Assembly: GCF_033115175.1 (NCBI RefSeq)
Contig: NC_084827.1
Coordinates: forward strand, 174,841,401-174,905,400
Direction of reading: 5' to 3'
DNA: 64,000 bases
Origin: Lepus europaeus
Lineage: Eukaryota; Chordata; Mammalia; Lagomorpha; Leporidae
The position numbers were made by a program, and so were the translations under genes. Under the pieces are notes generated by a model, which saw only the letters and a list, made by a program, of their open reading frames with translations, did no database searches and was not told the origin of the DNA. Shown in pieces: positions 1 through 10,565 of the stretch (position 1 is its first letter; every line of letters starts with the position of its first letter).

Positions 1-130
1 AGCATGCCAGCCACGGTGGCCATTGGAGGGTGAACCAATGGCAAAAGGAAGACCTTTCTCTCTGTCTCTCTCTCACTGTCCACTCTGCCTGTCAAAAAAA
101 GTAAAAAAAAAAAAAAAAAAAAAGAAGAAG
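1..130 (+). mobile_element. CSINE, 3' part cut by window edge (young subfamily)
   Basis: The sequence shows the typical CSINE 3' half: a stretch ending in gtgaaccaatggc, then a CT-rich block, ctgtcaaa and a long A-run. The wording is close to the copy at 63664-64000, so it belongs to the younger subfamily. Confidence 0.9.
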
Positions 131-890
131 AATAAAAAAGGGAGAGAACGATCCAACATGGGAAGCAGGATACACAGCAGACTTGTAGAATGGCAGATGT
201 CCTAAAGAGTACTCTGGCCTCAGAATCAACCCTTAAGGCATTCAGATCTGGCTGAAGAGCCCATGAGAGTATTTTAGGCATGGAAAGCCAAGACACTCAG
301 GCAAAAAAAAAAATGACCTAAATGAAAGATCTCTGCGAGTGAGATCCCAGTGGAAAGAACAGGCCATCAAAGAAGGAGGTACCTTTCTCTGAAGGGAGGA
401 GAGAACTTCCACTTTTACTATGACCTTATCTAAATAAGATCAGAGTTGGCGAACTCAAAAGGCTTCCATATCCTTGGCAGCTCATGGCAAGAGCCTAGGG
501 TGATTACTGACACCATAAACAAGAGTGTCAATTTGTTAAGTTAACAACAGGAGTCATTGTGCACTTGCTCCCCATGTAGGATCTCTGTCCTTAATGTGTT
601 GTAGTATGCGAATTAACAGTATAACTAGTAATCAAACAGTACTTTACACTTTATGTCCTGTGTTGGTGCAAACTGTTGAAATATTTACTTAGTATATACA
701 AAATTGATCTTCTGTATATAAAGATAATTGAAAATGAATCTTGATGTGAATGGAATGGGAGAGGGAGTGGGAGATGGGAGGGTTGTGAGTGGGAGGGAAG
801 TTATAGGGGGAAAAAAGCCACTGTAATCCAAAAGCTGTACTTTGGAAATTTATATTTATTAAATAAAAGTTAAAAAAATAAAGATACATT
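131..890 (+). mobile_element. L1 3' UTR fragment, rabbit type, 5' truncated
   Basis: The segment from gggagagaac to the ttaaataaaag tail is repeated at 27.7-28.5 kb, at 50.2-50.9 kb and, reversed, at 33.75-34.5 kb. The last of these is continuous with L1 ORF2, which identifies the family. A purine-rich block (about 760-810) and a terminal A-rich tail are typical of L1 3' ends. It directly abuts the A-tail of the preceding SINE. Confidence 0.85.
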
Positions 891-1127
891 AAAATATTTT
901 GAAACTATCTTGTCCTGATTTGCTCCCCAATGTAAGGTATTATCGCTTAAAATGAGGACAATAGAGATCAATGTGAGCAATGAACGTTAACACACAGCCA
1001 CATGACAAGTGCCCTCCAAGGAGTCCCGTCAATAAACACATAGGAGCAGACAGGAGGAATTTGCTTTTAGTAAAGAATGCCCGCAACCAGAAAGGCAGCT
1101 GGGCATATTGGACTACTGTTGCTTTCA
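891..1127. other. Unique intronic sequence
   Basis: No repeat, splice-site pair or coding pattern is recognised between the L1 tail and the next SINE. Confidence 0.5.
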
Positions 1128-1467
1128 TTTTTTTTAAAGATTTTTTATTTATTTATTTGACAGGCAGAGTTACAGACAGTGAGAGAGAGAGAGACAGAGA
1201 AAAAGGTCTTCCCTCGGTTGGTTCACCCCCAAAATGGCCGCTATCGCTGGAGCTACGCTGATCCGAAGCCAGGAGCCAATTGCTTCCTCCTGGTCTCCCT
1301 TGTGGGTGCAGGAGCCCAAGCACTTGGGCCATCCTCCACTGCCTTCCCAGGCCACAGCAGAGAGCTGGAGTGGAAGAGGAGCAACCAGGACTAGAACCCG
1401 GCACCCATATGGGATGTCAGCACTACAGGTGGAGGATTAACCAAGTGAGCCACGGCACCAGCCCCAA
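1128..1467 (-). mobile_element. CSINE, full length, reverse orientation
   Basis: It reads as the reverse complement of the CSINE: a T-rich start with aaagattttttatttattta, a GA-rich block, and an end at the reversed SINE head (gccacggcaccagcccc). Confidence 0.92.
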
Positions 1468-1469
1468 CT

Positions 1470-1965
1470 GTTGCTTTCACCATCAACTGCTATGTCTCTG
1501 CCTTCTGGAAATATTATCTCAACTTCCTTTGACAAAAAGACCTCCTTCCAGTCCTGGGCCACATGTTTGCATGGGACTACCCATGGACGCATGTCCCTGG
1601 CCTGGACAAACAGCAGAATCCAACCCCCTTGACAGCAAAGACTGGTTCAGAGAGGCACATGGAACCACATCAGTCCAGCCAAAGCCCATCCCAGGACTTT
1701 CCAGAGCAGCTGGAATGGGGGCTCTCTGTTCCCCTGGGATTGCTGGCCACAAAGATGCTATGAGCTGGGAGCTACCAAGGTCTGGTATCTGAAAATGAAG
1801 CCATTACCGAGGAGAGTGGAGCTGAGAAATGCAGAGTGACTGAGCTAAGCCACCAAAGACTCCTGGGCCTTCATCATCCAGTCACTTCCTCTCCTGCTGA
1901 CACTATTTGAACTGGGATTTCTGATGCTTGCAACCTAGAGAGTTCTAACTAAATACCACAAATGT
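1470..1965 (+). repeat. Probable ancient interspersed repeat
   Basis: The end of this stretch (gggatttctgatgcttgcaa, about 1914-1933, followed by a gagagttctaac motif) resembles the 3' end of an old, widely scattered mammalian repeat. The family name is not asserted. Reading frames that cross it run into the neighbouring SINE and are not considered coding. Confidence 0.4.
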
Positions 1966-2107
1966 GGAAGAACTCTCACCTGTCCTGGTCTTCCAACCTC
2001 TAGGGCCTTCAGCTTTCTTGTCTGGAAGATGGAAAAATGAGAAGTCACTTGCTCACTAAAGTCCCTATAGGCATTCCCATATTTATGATACTATATGTCT
2101 ATCCAAT

Positions 2108-2133
2108 AACACACACACACACACACACACACC
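2108..2133. repeat. (CA)n microsatellite
   Basis: About 13 uninterrupted CA units are seen. Confidence 0.95.
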
Positions 2134-2703
2134 ATTGTATTCCTGGTCTACTCACATACATGCAAACACAGAGATGCACACTCATCTTAACATCAGTACT
2201 TCTATTGGCTTTTAGCCATGGTGAGTCGAGTTTCCAGGCTGCATTTCACAAATGACTGTGCAAACTAACTATAATCTTTAAAAGCTCATTTTGCTTTTAG
2301 AGGACTTCTTTAAGTTAAATCATAAAATTGCACTTTAAACAAATGATTATTTCTGAACGTATTAAGCAAAATCATTAAGCCATGCAGAAAAACTGCTTCT
2401 GATCTAAATAAGACTGGTTTTATGAGTCCACCTTAAAATAATGGTCCAGCCATCTAAGATGTCTTAGTGGCCAGAATTTAAAATGACACCACCATCACCA
2501 TTAACACTTCACAATTTCAATTCATTCCACATGGTCTTCAACGGAACAAAATGTTTCTGAGAACTGGGACCAACACTTTGTATAACGGATTCCTCCTACA
2601 GCACAGAGATGAGCAGACACCTGTGAAGAAAGCCCTACCTTTGGAGACAGGAGATCCCAAGCTCAACTACCCCGCTGTATGGCCTTGAACAAGAATCTCT
2701 GTC
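2134..2703. other. Unique intronic sequence
   Basis: No gene or repeat is recognised in this AT-rich stretch. Confidence 0.5.
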
Positions 2704-3043
2704 CAGGGGCTGGCGCTGTGGCAGAGCACGTTAAAGCCCCGGCCTGAGGTGCTGGCATTCTGTATAGGCACCAGTTTGAGTCCCAGCTGCTCCATTTCCG
2801 ATCCAGCTCTCTGCTAATGTACCTGGGAAAGCAGCAATGGATGCGTCCAAGTGCTTGGGCCCCTGTACCCATGTGGGAGACCTGGAAGAAGCTCATGGCT
2901 TCAGATCAGCTCAGCTCTGGCCATTGCAGCCATTTGGGGAGTGAACAGTCAATGGAAGACCTCTCTCTCTCTGTGTGTCTCTACCTCTCCCTGTAACTCT
3001 GTATTTCAAATAAATAAATAAATATTTAAAATAAATTAAAAAA
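2704..3043 (+). mobile_element. CSINE, full length
   Basis: It starts with the head ggggctggcgctgtggcag and has the internal promoter-like box, a CT block and an (AAAT)n tail. Confidence 0.92.
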
Positions 3044-3137
3044 GAATCTCTGTTCAGTTCCCACTCTAATCTCATCACCTATGACCTACAGTAAATGTCC
3101 CATCCAAAGAAATGTGATGATTCAAACACAAAATATA

Positions 3138-3465
3138 AGGGGGGCCAGCACTGTGGCACAGCAGTGAAGTGCCAGCATCCCATATGGGTACCAGTTCAAG
3201 ACCCGGCTGCTCCACTTCCCATCCAGCTCTCTGCTATACCCTGGGAAAGCAGTAGAGGATGGCCCACGTCCTTGGGCCCCTGCACCCATGTGGGAGACCT
3301 GGAAGAAGCTCCTGGCTCCTGGCTTCGGATCGGTGCAACTCCGGCCATTGTGGCCAATTGGGGAGTGAACCAGAGGATAGAAGACCTCTCTCTCTCTCTC
3401 CCCCTCTCTCTCTGCCTCTCCTCTCTCTGTGTAACTTTGATTTTCAAACAAATCTTTCAAATATA
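3138..3465 (+). mobile_element. CSINE, full length
   Basis: The head (ggggccagcactgtggcac), body and CT-rich block are all present. Its tail merges into the GATA/GATG microsatellite that follows. Confidence 0.92.
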
Positions 3466-3502
3466 ATAGATAGATGGATGGATGGATGGATGGATGGATG
3501 GG
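3466..3502. repeat. (GATA/GATG)n microsatellite at a SINE tail
   Basis: Two gata units are followed by about seven ggat units. The array sits where the preceding SINE's A-rich tail should be, so it probably grew from that tail. Confidence 0.9.
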
Positions 3503-3659
3503 ACAGGCCCTAGCATGCAGCCATTCACACAGGGAGCTGAACCCTGAACTCGACTCTGAATTCCATAAGAACACACATGCTATCAATCCCCCATGCCTGC
3601 TCCACGGAGGACTGTCTTCCATGCTTTGCAACACCCAGAGACCCGTGGAGGGAGGTTCA

Positions 3660-3767
3660 GCAAATTATAATCCTAACTCTCACACTCATCTCTTTGGCCT
3701 TCACTTTCTTCTGCAAAATTAGTGAATTGGTCAGGGTGAATTCCAGGGTCCTCCTTGCAGCTCTAAA
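3660..3767 (+). repeat. Possible MIR/L2 fragment
   Basis: Motifs such as cttcactttcttctgcaaaa and ccagggtcctccttgcagct are reminiscent of the 3' half of MIR/L2 elements in forward orientation. The match is weak. Confidence 0.35.
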
Positions 3768-3839
3768 AGTCTATGAAATGCATTGCTCTAAACGTCTATA
3801 CAATGCATTGCTGTAAAGTTTATGAAATGCATTGCTGTT
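3768..3839. repeat. Three-copy 24-bp tandem repeat
   Basis: Three adjacent units of 24, 25 and 23 bp share the core atgcattgct preceded by tatgaaa or tatacaa. Units begin at about 3768, 3792 and 3817. Confidence 0.85.
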
Positions 3840-5015
3840 GTAGCCAACCCTCAGAAATCACCTGTGGAAGGGTGACATCCCCAGATTATTAACATTGCAT
3901 TGAAAAATGAAGAACCTCATTGTTCCTCTCTCCCAAAAGTCCACACTTCGGTGTCACACGGTGAACAGGACAGGGTTGGGAGGGTCTGAGTTGTGTGAAC
4001 AGAGTTAGGTGCTGAGCCAGAGTTTGTGCTGAGCCTGGGGCCCTGACCATGCAATTGTTTTCTCTACATCTATGGCCTCAAATCGTCCAGAATTACCGGA
4101 ACCGCCAGCTCCCTGATGGTGCTTTGTTTGCTTACTTGTTTATTTGTTGGGGGAGTGGGAAGTGGAGACCTGCGCATTAGGAGCCAAGCTGAGCCCCTGA
4201 AACACCCCATTCACACTCCCTCGCAAACCTCATGCTAAACCTCACCATCTAAACTCAAACCCTGAGGATGCTCCCAAAGGCTCAGGTTATGGGAAGCGGG
4301 TAGCCGGGTGCTGGTTGCTAAGCAACAAGTGATCTTCAGTCCTTCAGCCCTGCTGCAGCTTCTCTGTGAGTACAGGGGTCCCACCCCTCAGCCCACTCAG
4401 ACTTCTCATGTATTCTGAGCTCATTAGAAACGAGCGCATGAGTGCCCTCCAGCCATCCCCAGGAGCTGGTCCTCTCATAAACAGCTCGGCTGGGATGGGC
4501 TGGCTCTCTTTCCCCGTGCCTGACAGCCGCCAGGCCCTGGGAGAAGGGAATTGTGCAGGGCATGTAAGGGTCGCCTGGCCAGACACCAAAGACTCTGCTC
4601 GGGCCCCGTGCAGCCCTCCTGATCTGGGCGGCTCTGCATAACTTCTTCCAGCTTTCTGGCCTCCGTTTCCTCTTTAGTGAAGAGGGCGACTGGACCGATG
4701 ACATCCAGGGCTACTTCTGCAAGGTGGCTCGAGCGCTCTGTTTCTCCCAGAGGAGCCCAGCTGGCCACCAGAACCAGATGAGGCACGAGTCGGCAGAGGG
4801 CCCGGCTCTCCTGAGAGGTGGGGCCTTTCCCTGAGGAGGCCGTGGAGGGGGGCCAACAGAACGCCATGGGATCTTGGCTACAGAGCAGGCTGGAGTGGAG
4901 CTTCTGGGATCCTGGGCCAGACAAGGACAGGCGCAAGGAGAAAGCCGTCCGGCTGTGAGCTGAGGCTGCAAGTAGGCACCCAGGGAGGACACTGGGCTCG
5001 GGTTGTGTAAGAAGA
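3840..5015. other. Unique intronic sequence
   Basis: This moderately GC-rich stretch has no recognised repeat. Open frames occur in several registers on both strands at 4340-5130 with no splice or homology support, so no gene is called. Confidence 0.5.
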
Positions 5016-5545
5016 TAACACAGATGGAAAACCATCTGGTGGCTCCTCAGAAACATAAAATATAGAATCACCGTATGACCCAGACTCTCCACTCTTACAT
5101 ATATACCCAAAAGAAATGTGAACAGACTCAAACAAATATTGTACAGGCGTGTTCACAGCAGCCAAAGCGTAGAAACGGCTCATATGTCCATCAGCAGATG
5201 GAAAACAAAAGCGTGGTGTATACACACATGTGGAATATTATGCCATCGTGAAAAGGAACATAGTACTGATATATGCTGCTACACAGACAAATCTCAAATG
5301 CATCATGTCAAATACAAGAAGCCAGACACAAAAGATCACATATTGTATTACTCTAATCACATGAAATACCAAGAACGCACAAATCCACAGACACAGAACG
5401 CAGATTGGTGGTTGCCAGGGATTTTGGTGGGAGAAGCAGGAAATGGGGGAACAGTGCCTAGTCAGCATTATGATTTCCTTTGAGGATGATAAAAATGCTT
5501 TGGAACTAGATCATGAACGTACTAAATGCCACTGCTTTGCTTTAA
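5016..5545 (+). mobile_element. Ancient L1 (L1M-type) 3' fragment
   Basis: The order of motifs follows an L1 3' end: a region corresponding to late ORF2 (gtgtatacacacatgtggaa, tattatgccatcgtgaaaag) followed by the 3' UTR-like ggtggttgccagggattttg block. It is heavily diverged, so old. Confidence 0.75.
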
Positions 5546-5557
5546 AATGGTTACTTT

Positions 5558-5875
5558 GGGGGCTGTGCTGTGGTGCACCAGGTTAAAGCCCTGACCTGCT
5601 GCGCAGGCATCCCATGTGGGCACCAGTTCAAGTCTCGGCCACTCCACTTCTGATCCAGCTCTCTGCTATGGCCTGAGAAAGCAGTAGAAGATGGCCCAAG
5701 TCCTTGGGCCCCTGCACCTATGTGGGAGAACAGGAAGAAGCTCCTGGCTCCTGGCTCCAGATTAGCTCGGCTCCGGCCATTGCAGCCATCTGGGGAGTGA
5801 ACCAACAGATGGAAGACCTCTCTCTTTCTCAGTCTCTACCTCTCTCTGTAACTCTTTCAGACAAATAAAATCAAT
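5558..5875 (+). mobile_element. CSINE interrupted near its tail by a second CSINE
   Basis: The body is complete from the head ggggctgtgctgtggtgcac to the acaaataaaatcaat tail. The remainder of the tail (taaaatcaatcttttaaaa) reappears at 6217-6236, after the inserted reverse SINE. Confidence 0.92.
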
Positions 5876-6216
5876 GTTTTATTTTTTTAAAGATTTTTAT
5901 TTATTTATTAATTTGACAGGTAGAGCTACAGACAGTGAGAGGTAGAGACAGAGAGAGGTCTTCCCTCCACTGGTTCACTCCCCAAATGGCCACAACAGCC
6001 GGAGCTGTGCCAATCCAAAGCCAGGAGCCAGGTGCCTCCTCTGGGTCTCCCATGTGGGTGCAGGGCCAAAGCACCTGGGCCATCCTCCACTGCTTTCCCA
6101 GGCCACAGCAGAGAGCTGGATGGGAAGAGGAGCAGCCGGGACTAGAACCGGCGCCCATGTGGGATGCCGGCGCCACAGGCGGAGGATTAACCTAGTGTGC
6201 CACGGCGCCAGCCCCC
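5876..6216 (-). mobile_element. CSINE inserted in reverse into the tail of the preceding SINE
   Basis: This full-length reverse CSINE is flanked by taaaatcaat at 5866-5875 and 6217-6226, a 10-bp target-site duplication. With the forward copy at 5558 it makes a near-contiguous inverted pair of about 320-bp arms. Confidence 0.93.
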
Positions 6217-6236
6217 TAAAATCAATCTTTTAAAAA

Positions 6237-7935
6237 ACGCTACTTTTACATTATGAGGATCTATCTCAATAAAAACGTTTTAACTGTCACAGACACAGCG
6301 GATAGGTCTTGGGGTCATGAGGAGCCATGGGCACAGCAGGATCATCCATCGTCTGGGACGGCAGCACAGGCAACACTCCCGGATGTTGCTCTCTGGGCAC
6401 GAAGCTTCCTCCTACTGTGTGGTGGTCAGAGCACGCACAGAGAAGGAGGAGAAGGAGGAGCCACTTCTTTTCAGGTGCTGGCAAGCGCATCCCGCGGGTA
6501 GCGGCCCTTCATTGGAAGAAGGAGGTAGTCTACAGGTGGGCCCTGAACAGAACAAAGAGCCCTTCTGGGAAGGAAGAACCGACTGCAGCCGAGGGTATTT
6601 TTAAGGGCTCCACGTGCAAGTGGAAGGCAGACATGGGGGTGGGGGAACAGATGGGCTGAACAGTCCCCACCAACAGCCTGGTCGCCTGCCCTTCTGGGTC
6701 TCCCGGACCACATGTGCATGTCAACCTTTTGTCCACATGTGCGGGAGAAAGAACAGAAGACGCATGAGTGAGTGCTCACGCTAGCAGGGAGTTCTGGGTT
6801 CTGGAGAGAGGGTTTCGGAGGTCCTCGAACTCAACACAGACCAGCAAAGCGTCTGCAGGCTCCGCTGGAAGACAGGGGAGCAGAGGAAGCAGCCTAACAT
6901 CGCCTTGCAGTGTGTAACAAGTTCATGTTCAGCGTCGTATATTAAGGTTGGACATGATAATACATGTTTTGTTTGGGATACAAAAGGGAGGCTGACTTCC
7001 TACCCTCCCTGAGTAAAAGGAAAAAAATATTACATTTACTTCTCTCCAGCTGAGTTTATTTGGGGCCTCACAGAAATGCTAATATTAGTTCTCACTTCTC
7101 TGTCTCTCCTATTGTTTCTCTCATTAAGAGGCTTTTCTATAGAAATAAAAGAACTCCATTTTGAACAACCCCTCCCCCCCAAAAAAGCCAATGGCCAATT
7201 TTAAAGAGAGAAAATGAAGACAGAGAACCACAAAATTCCCTGGCCAGAAGAAAGGAGGCTGCTCTCAGGGGGAAAGAGCTAAAAATATAATTGGAAATTA
7301 AAGCATAAGGGAAATTTGCATTTTGCTGAATATTAAGCCTGTCTTTGTGCCCCGGCCTGGATGAAGAACACATTTTGAAATCAGACCATTTCACCATCCA
7401 GGACTTTTAAGAAATACTCTGTTATCCACTAATGCCACTCAAATTACCTTGGTGATTTCAGCAAAATACTAAGGCAACCATGCCAGCTATTAAAGGAAAA
7501 TGTGCTGAGTGGTTCTTTTTTTACAAACGAAATGAAGAATCTTGATAAAATGCTTGCAGTGTTCTAGCCTCAATAAAAAGTCAAGAGAAATTAAAAGTAT
7601 CCAAATATGAGTTAGAGAATCTGGGCCAGCGCTTCTAAAGATAGCCATAAACTAGGGCTATTCTTAATTGTAGGTTCCAGAGAAGATATCATGGGATCGG
7701 TCCTATCAACATAAACCTTGGCCAAAACAGACTTCTCCAAAAGCAAACTCGTGGCTTCGATCAGATCCTTCTCAATATATTGTCCAGTATGGTAATCAAA
7801 CATAAGAGCTCTAATCAAGTCCATCAACCATCCTATTGATGACCTTGGCTAAATAAGAACCAAAGATTATAAGCTTCTAAAGGATAAAAAATTCCCACAC
7901 AAAGTAAAAAGAGCCACGATAAAGAAAAAATATTT
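6237..7935. other. Unique intronic sequence
   Basis: No repeat is recognised in most of this span. A single 79-codon open stretch on the minus strand (7612-7848) is listed separately. The rest shows no gene. Confidence 0.5.
7612..7848 (-). other. Unidentified short open stretch, probably not a gene
   Basis: Seventy-eight sense codons run open between stops at 7851-7849 and 7612-7614. The predicted peptide is rich in charged and hydrophobic residues and looks protein-like, for example KSVLAKVYVDRTDP. I do not recognise it. No splice acceptor or donor was confirmed, and open stretches of this length are expected by chance in 64 kb. A fragment of an old processed pseudogene or retroelement is possible. 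Confidence 0.2.
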
Positions 7936-8273
7936 GGGGCCGGCCCTGTGGCATAGCAGGTAAAGCTGCCACCTGCAGTGTTGGCATCCCATATGGGCGC
8001 CAGTTCGAGTCCCAGCTGCTCCACTTCTGATCCAGTTTCCTGCTAATGCACCTGGGAAGACCGCAGAAAATGGTCCAACTGCTTGGGCTCCTTCCACCCA
8101 CATGGGAGACTCAGAAGAAGCTCCTGGCTTCAGATCGGCCCAGATGCAGCCATCTGGGGAGTGAACCAGCAGATAGAAGATCTCATTCTCATTCTCTCTT
8201 TCTCTCCCTCTCTATTTCTCTCTCTCTCTCTAATTCTTCATTTCAAATAAATAAATCTTTAAAAAAAAATCTG
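7936..8273 (+). mobile_element. CSINE, full length
   Basis: It starts with ggggccggccctgtggcata and ends in caaataaataaatctttaaa plus an A-run. Confidence 0.92.
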
Positions 8274-8850
8274 ACACAATTCCCTTGATTAACAAAGAGC
8301 TATCACAAATCAATGAAAAGAGTGCAACCCAAAGAAAATCAGGCAAAAAAAAAAAATCCAAACTTGACTGAGCATCCTACACTGGAGCCATTTCACAGCC
8401 CAGGCTGGCTCCTGGTGCCTTAGCTCACGCCCAGAAGGTTCCATGTATCCAACCAGCTTCTCCTTCCTCCATTCCAGTAGCTCTTCTACTGGTAGTTAGC
8501 TTTTTTTTTCCACTAAACTCTTTACCTAGAATAGTTAATCCTCTGTATATAATGTTAAATGAAAAAAGGCAGATAACTTCTTACAGAATTTCTTGACAGG
8601 TGTGAACCATCCCCCAGGCAAACATATCCATACAAAGGCATCTTGGGACAGGACAGCCACATAGTTTTGAAACTACTCTTAGAGCCCAGGTTAGGAATCC
8701 TAGAACTATCTCCATGAGAAATTCTATCCTGGTTTTTGGAATCCTTGTCCTGTCAACATGTGCTTGGGAGAACTGCATTTCCCTGTCTCCCTCTTCCATG
8801 CCACTCTAAAAGATAAGCTCCAAAGGGTCTAGAATAGCCAAAAACAGAAC
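8274..8850. other. Unique intronic sequence
   Basis: No gene is seen. It may include a further diverged part of the L1 that follows. Confidence 0.4.
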
Positions 8851-10015
8851 AAACTCACAGAACTCACACAACCTGATTTCAAGACTTACTCAAAGCTACA
8901 GTCATTGCAAGACAATGTGGGACTGGTAAAAAGATAGACACCCATTCAATGGAATAGTCCAGAAATGGACTCATATATATGACCAAGTGATGTTCAATGA
9001 AATAATTCGGTAGAGATGGTCTGATCAACAAATATTTCTGGAACAATGGACTATCCATGTGCAAAAACAATGAACAAAATTACACGAAGTTGCCCCATCT
9101 ACAAATATTACCCCCAAAATAACAGACCTAACTATGAAACCTAAAACAATACATGAGAAAACTTGGAAGGAAAACAGAAAGGAATTTTTGTTCAGTGTTA
9201 ACAAAACATCTAACCCTTTGGTTAGATGAATATTTCTTAGGACATAGAAAAAGCACAAAACATAAAAGAAAAATATTAGTAAATCTGACTTCATCAAAAT
9301 TAAAAGGTTGCCCTTTGAAAAATACTGTTAAGGAAACAAAAAACCACAGTTTGAAAGTATTTGCAAATCACATATTGAACAAAGGATCTGTAACCAAATG
9401 ATGGGAAAACTTCACAGCTCATTTGAACAGATACTTCATCAAAGAGGCGAGAATGGCAAATAAAACCTAAAATGATGTTCAGAATCATTAATCATTATGA
9501 AAATGTAAATTAAAACCACAATGTGATATCACGCACTTATCGGAAGAGCTAAATATGCACCACCAACAACACAGCAAGAATTGGCAAGCAACTGGCATTC
9601 TCATTTCTTGCTGATAGGAAGGTAAGAGTATAGCTATTCTGGAAAAGAGTTGAGCAGTGTCTTATAAAAGTTTCCTGTGCATTTATTGTATAGCCCAGTA
9701 ATCCTACAAAATCCTATGGATTGACTCAAGAGAAATGAGACATATGAATCTTTAAGGCAACTTGATCCATCATCATCAAAAATTGGCAACAAACCAAATG
9801 TCATCAGGTGGTGAACAGATAGCCAAACTGCGGCACATCCATTCAAGTGGGCGACTACTCAGCGATGGTAAGAAGCCAGGCTCTGGCACATGGAACGACC
9901 TGGATCAACCTCAGAAGCCACTGTGCAAAGGAGGAAAAGCACATGTGGGATTATAGTCAGATGCCATGTGGCAAAGACCATGCTACAGGGGCAGAAATCA
10001 GAACAGTAGGCGCCA
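8851..10015 (+). mobile_element. Ancient L1 ORF2 3' half (first part)
   Basis: The sequence follows the late ORF2 of old mammalian L1s in order: ctacagtcattgcaagacaa, then gaatagtccagaaatggact, then the region where reverse-strand translations resemble L1 in patches. Many stops and frameshifts are present. It is interrupted at about 10015 and resumes at about 10425. Confidence 0.75.
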
Positions 10016-10424
10016 GGGGCTGGGGAGATGTGGGTGATCCCCGTGAGGCCGCCTGCCTAGCCCACACAGTTAGCCTGACTGCTGGCAGGCAGCAGGAGCC
10101 CCAGACGCGTCTCCCCCACCCCCGCCTTCTTCCAATCAGGTAAACAGCGCCCAGGCGTGGCCCAGGCACACCTGGAAAGCTACCCTAGCTGAGTGACCTT
10201 CAAGCTGATTGAAGAAGCATAGTGGCACCAATACTGGCTTCATCCTATAGAATTAGTGTTGCCCTGAAGTAGTTACCCCACCTGCCTGCCCTTTGAAAGG
10301 TGTGCTTGCTTGTTAATAAAGTGGACATGTTCACCGAAACTTGTCTCCAGAACGCTGTCACCCCACCCGTGCCGACAATGCGTGGGCACGTGGGATGAGC
10401 CTGCAGGGAGACGGCTGGCTACCC
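10016..10424. repeat. Insert interrupting the ancient L1
   Basis: This segment is not L1-like. It has an aataaa at about 10315-10320 and is bordered by diverged copies of the same L1 phrase (ccaggggctgggga at about 10012 and cccaggggcaggagga at about 10421), which could be a target-site duplication. Its identity is unknown; an LTR-like or retroposed sequence is possible. Confidence 0.4.
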
Positions 10425-10565
10425 AGGGGCAGGAGGACATCGACGGGAGTGAGCGTGTGGCAGTTACACAACCGTGCCAAAACGCAGAGGTGGGGGCTGA
10501 GAAGAGCCACGCTTGTCATATGTAAGTGACACCTTAACAAATGTAGTAATGCTGTGAAAAGTGTC
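10425..10565 (+). mobile_element. Ancient L1 3' end (second part)
   Basis: The phrase gtggcagttacacaaccgtg followed by a diverged gacaccttaacaaatg tail matches the 3' terminus of old L1s and continues the element broken at 10015. Confidence 0.6.

Noticed and set aside
1280..1792. 170-codon plus-strand open frame
   Set aside because: Its first half is a reverse SINE and its second half an old repeat.
3122..3634. 170-codon minus-strand open frame
   Set aside because: It is the antisense of a SINE plus the GATG microsatellite.
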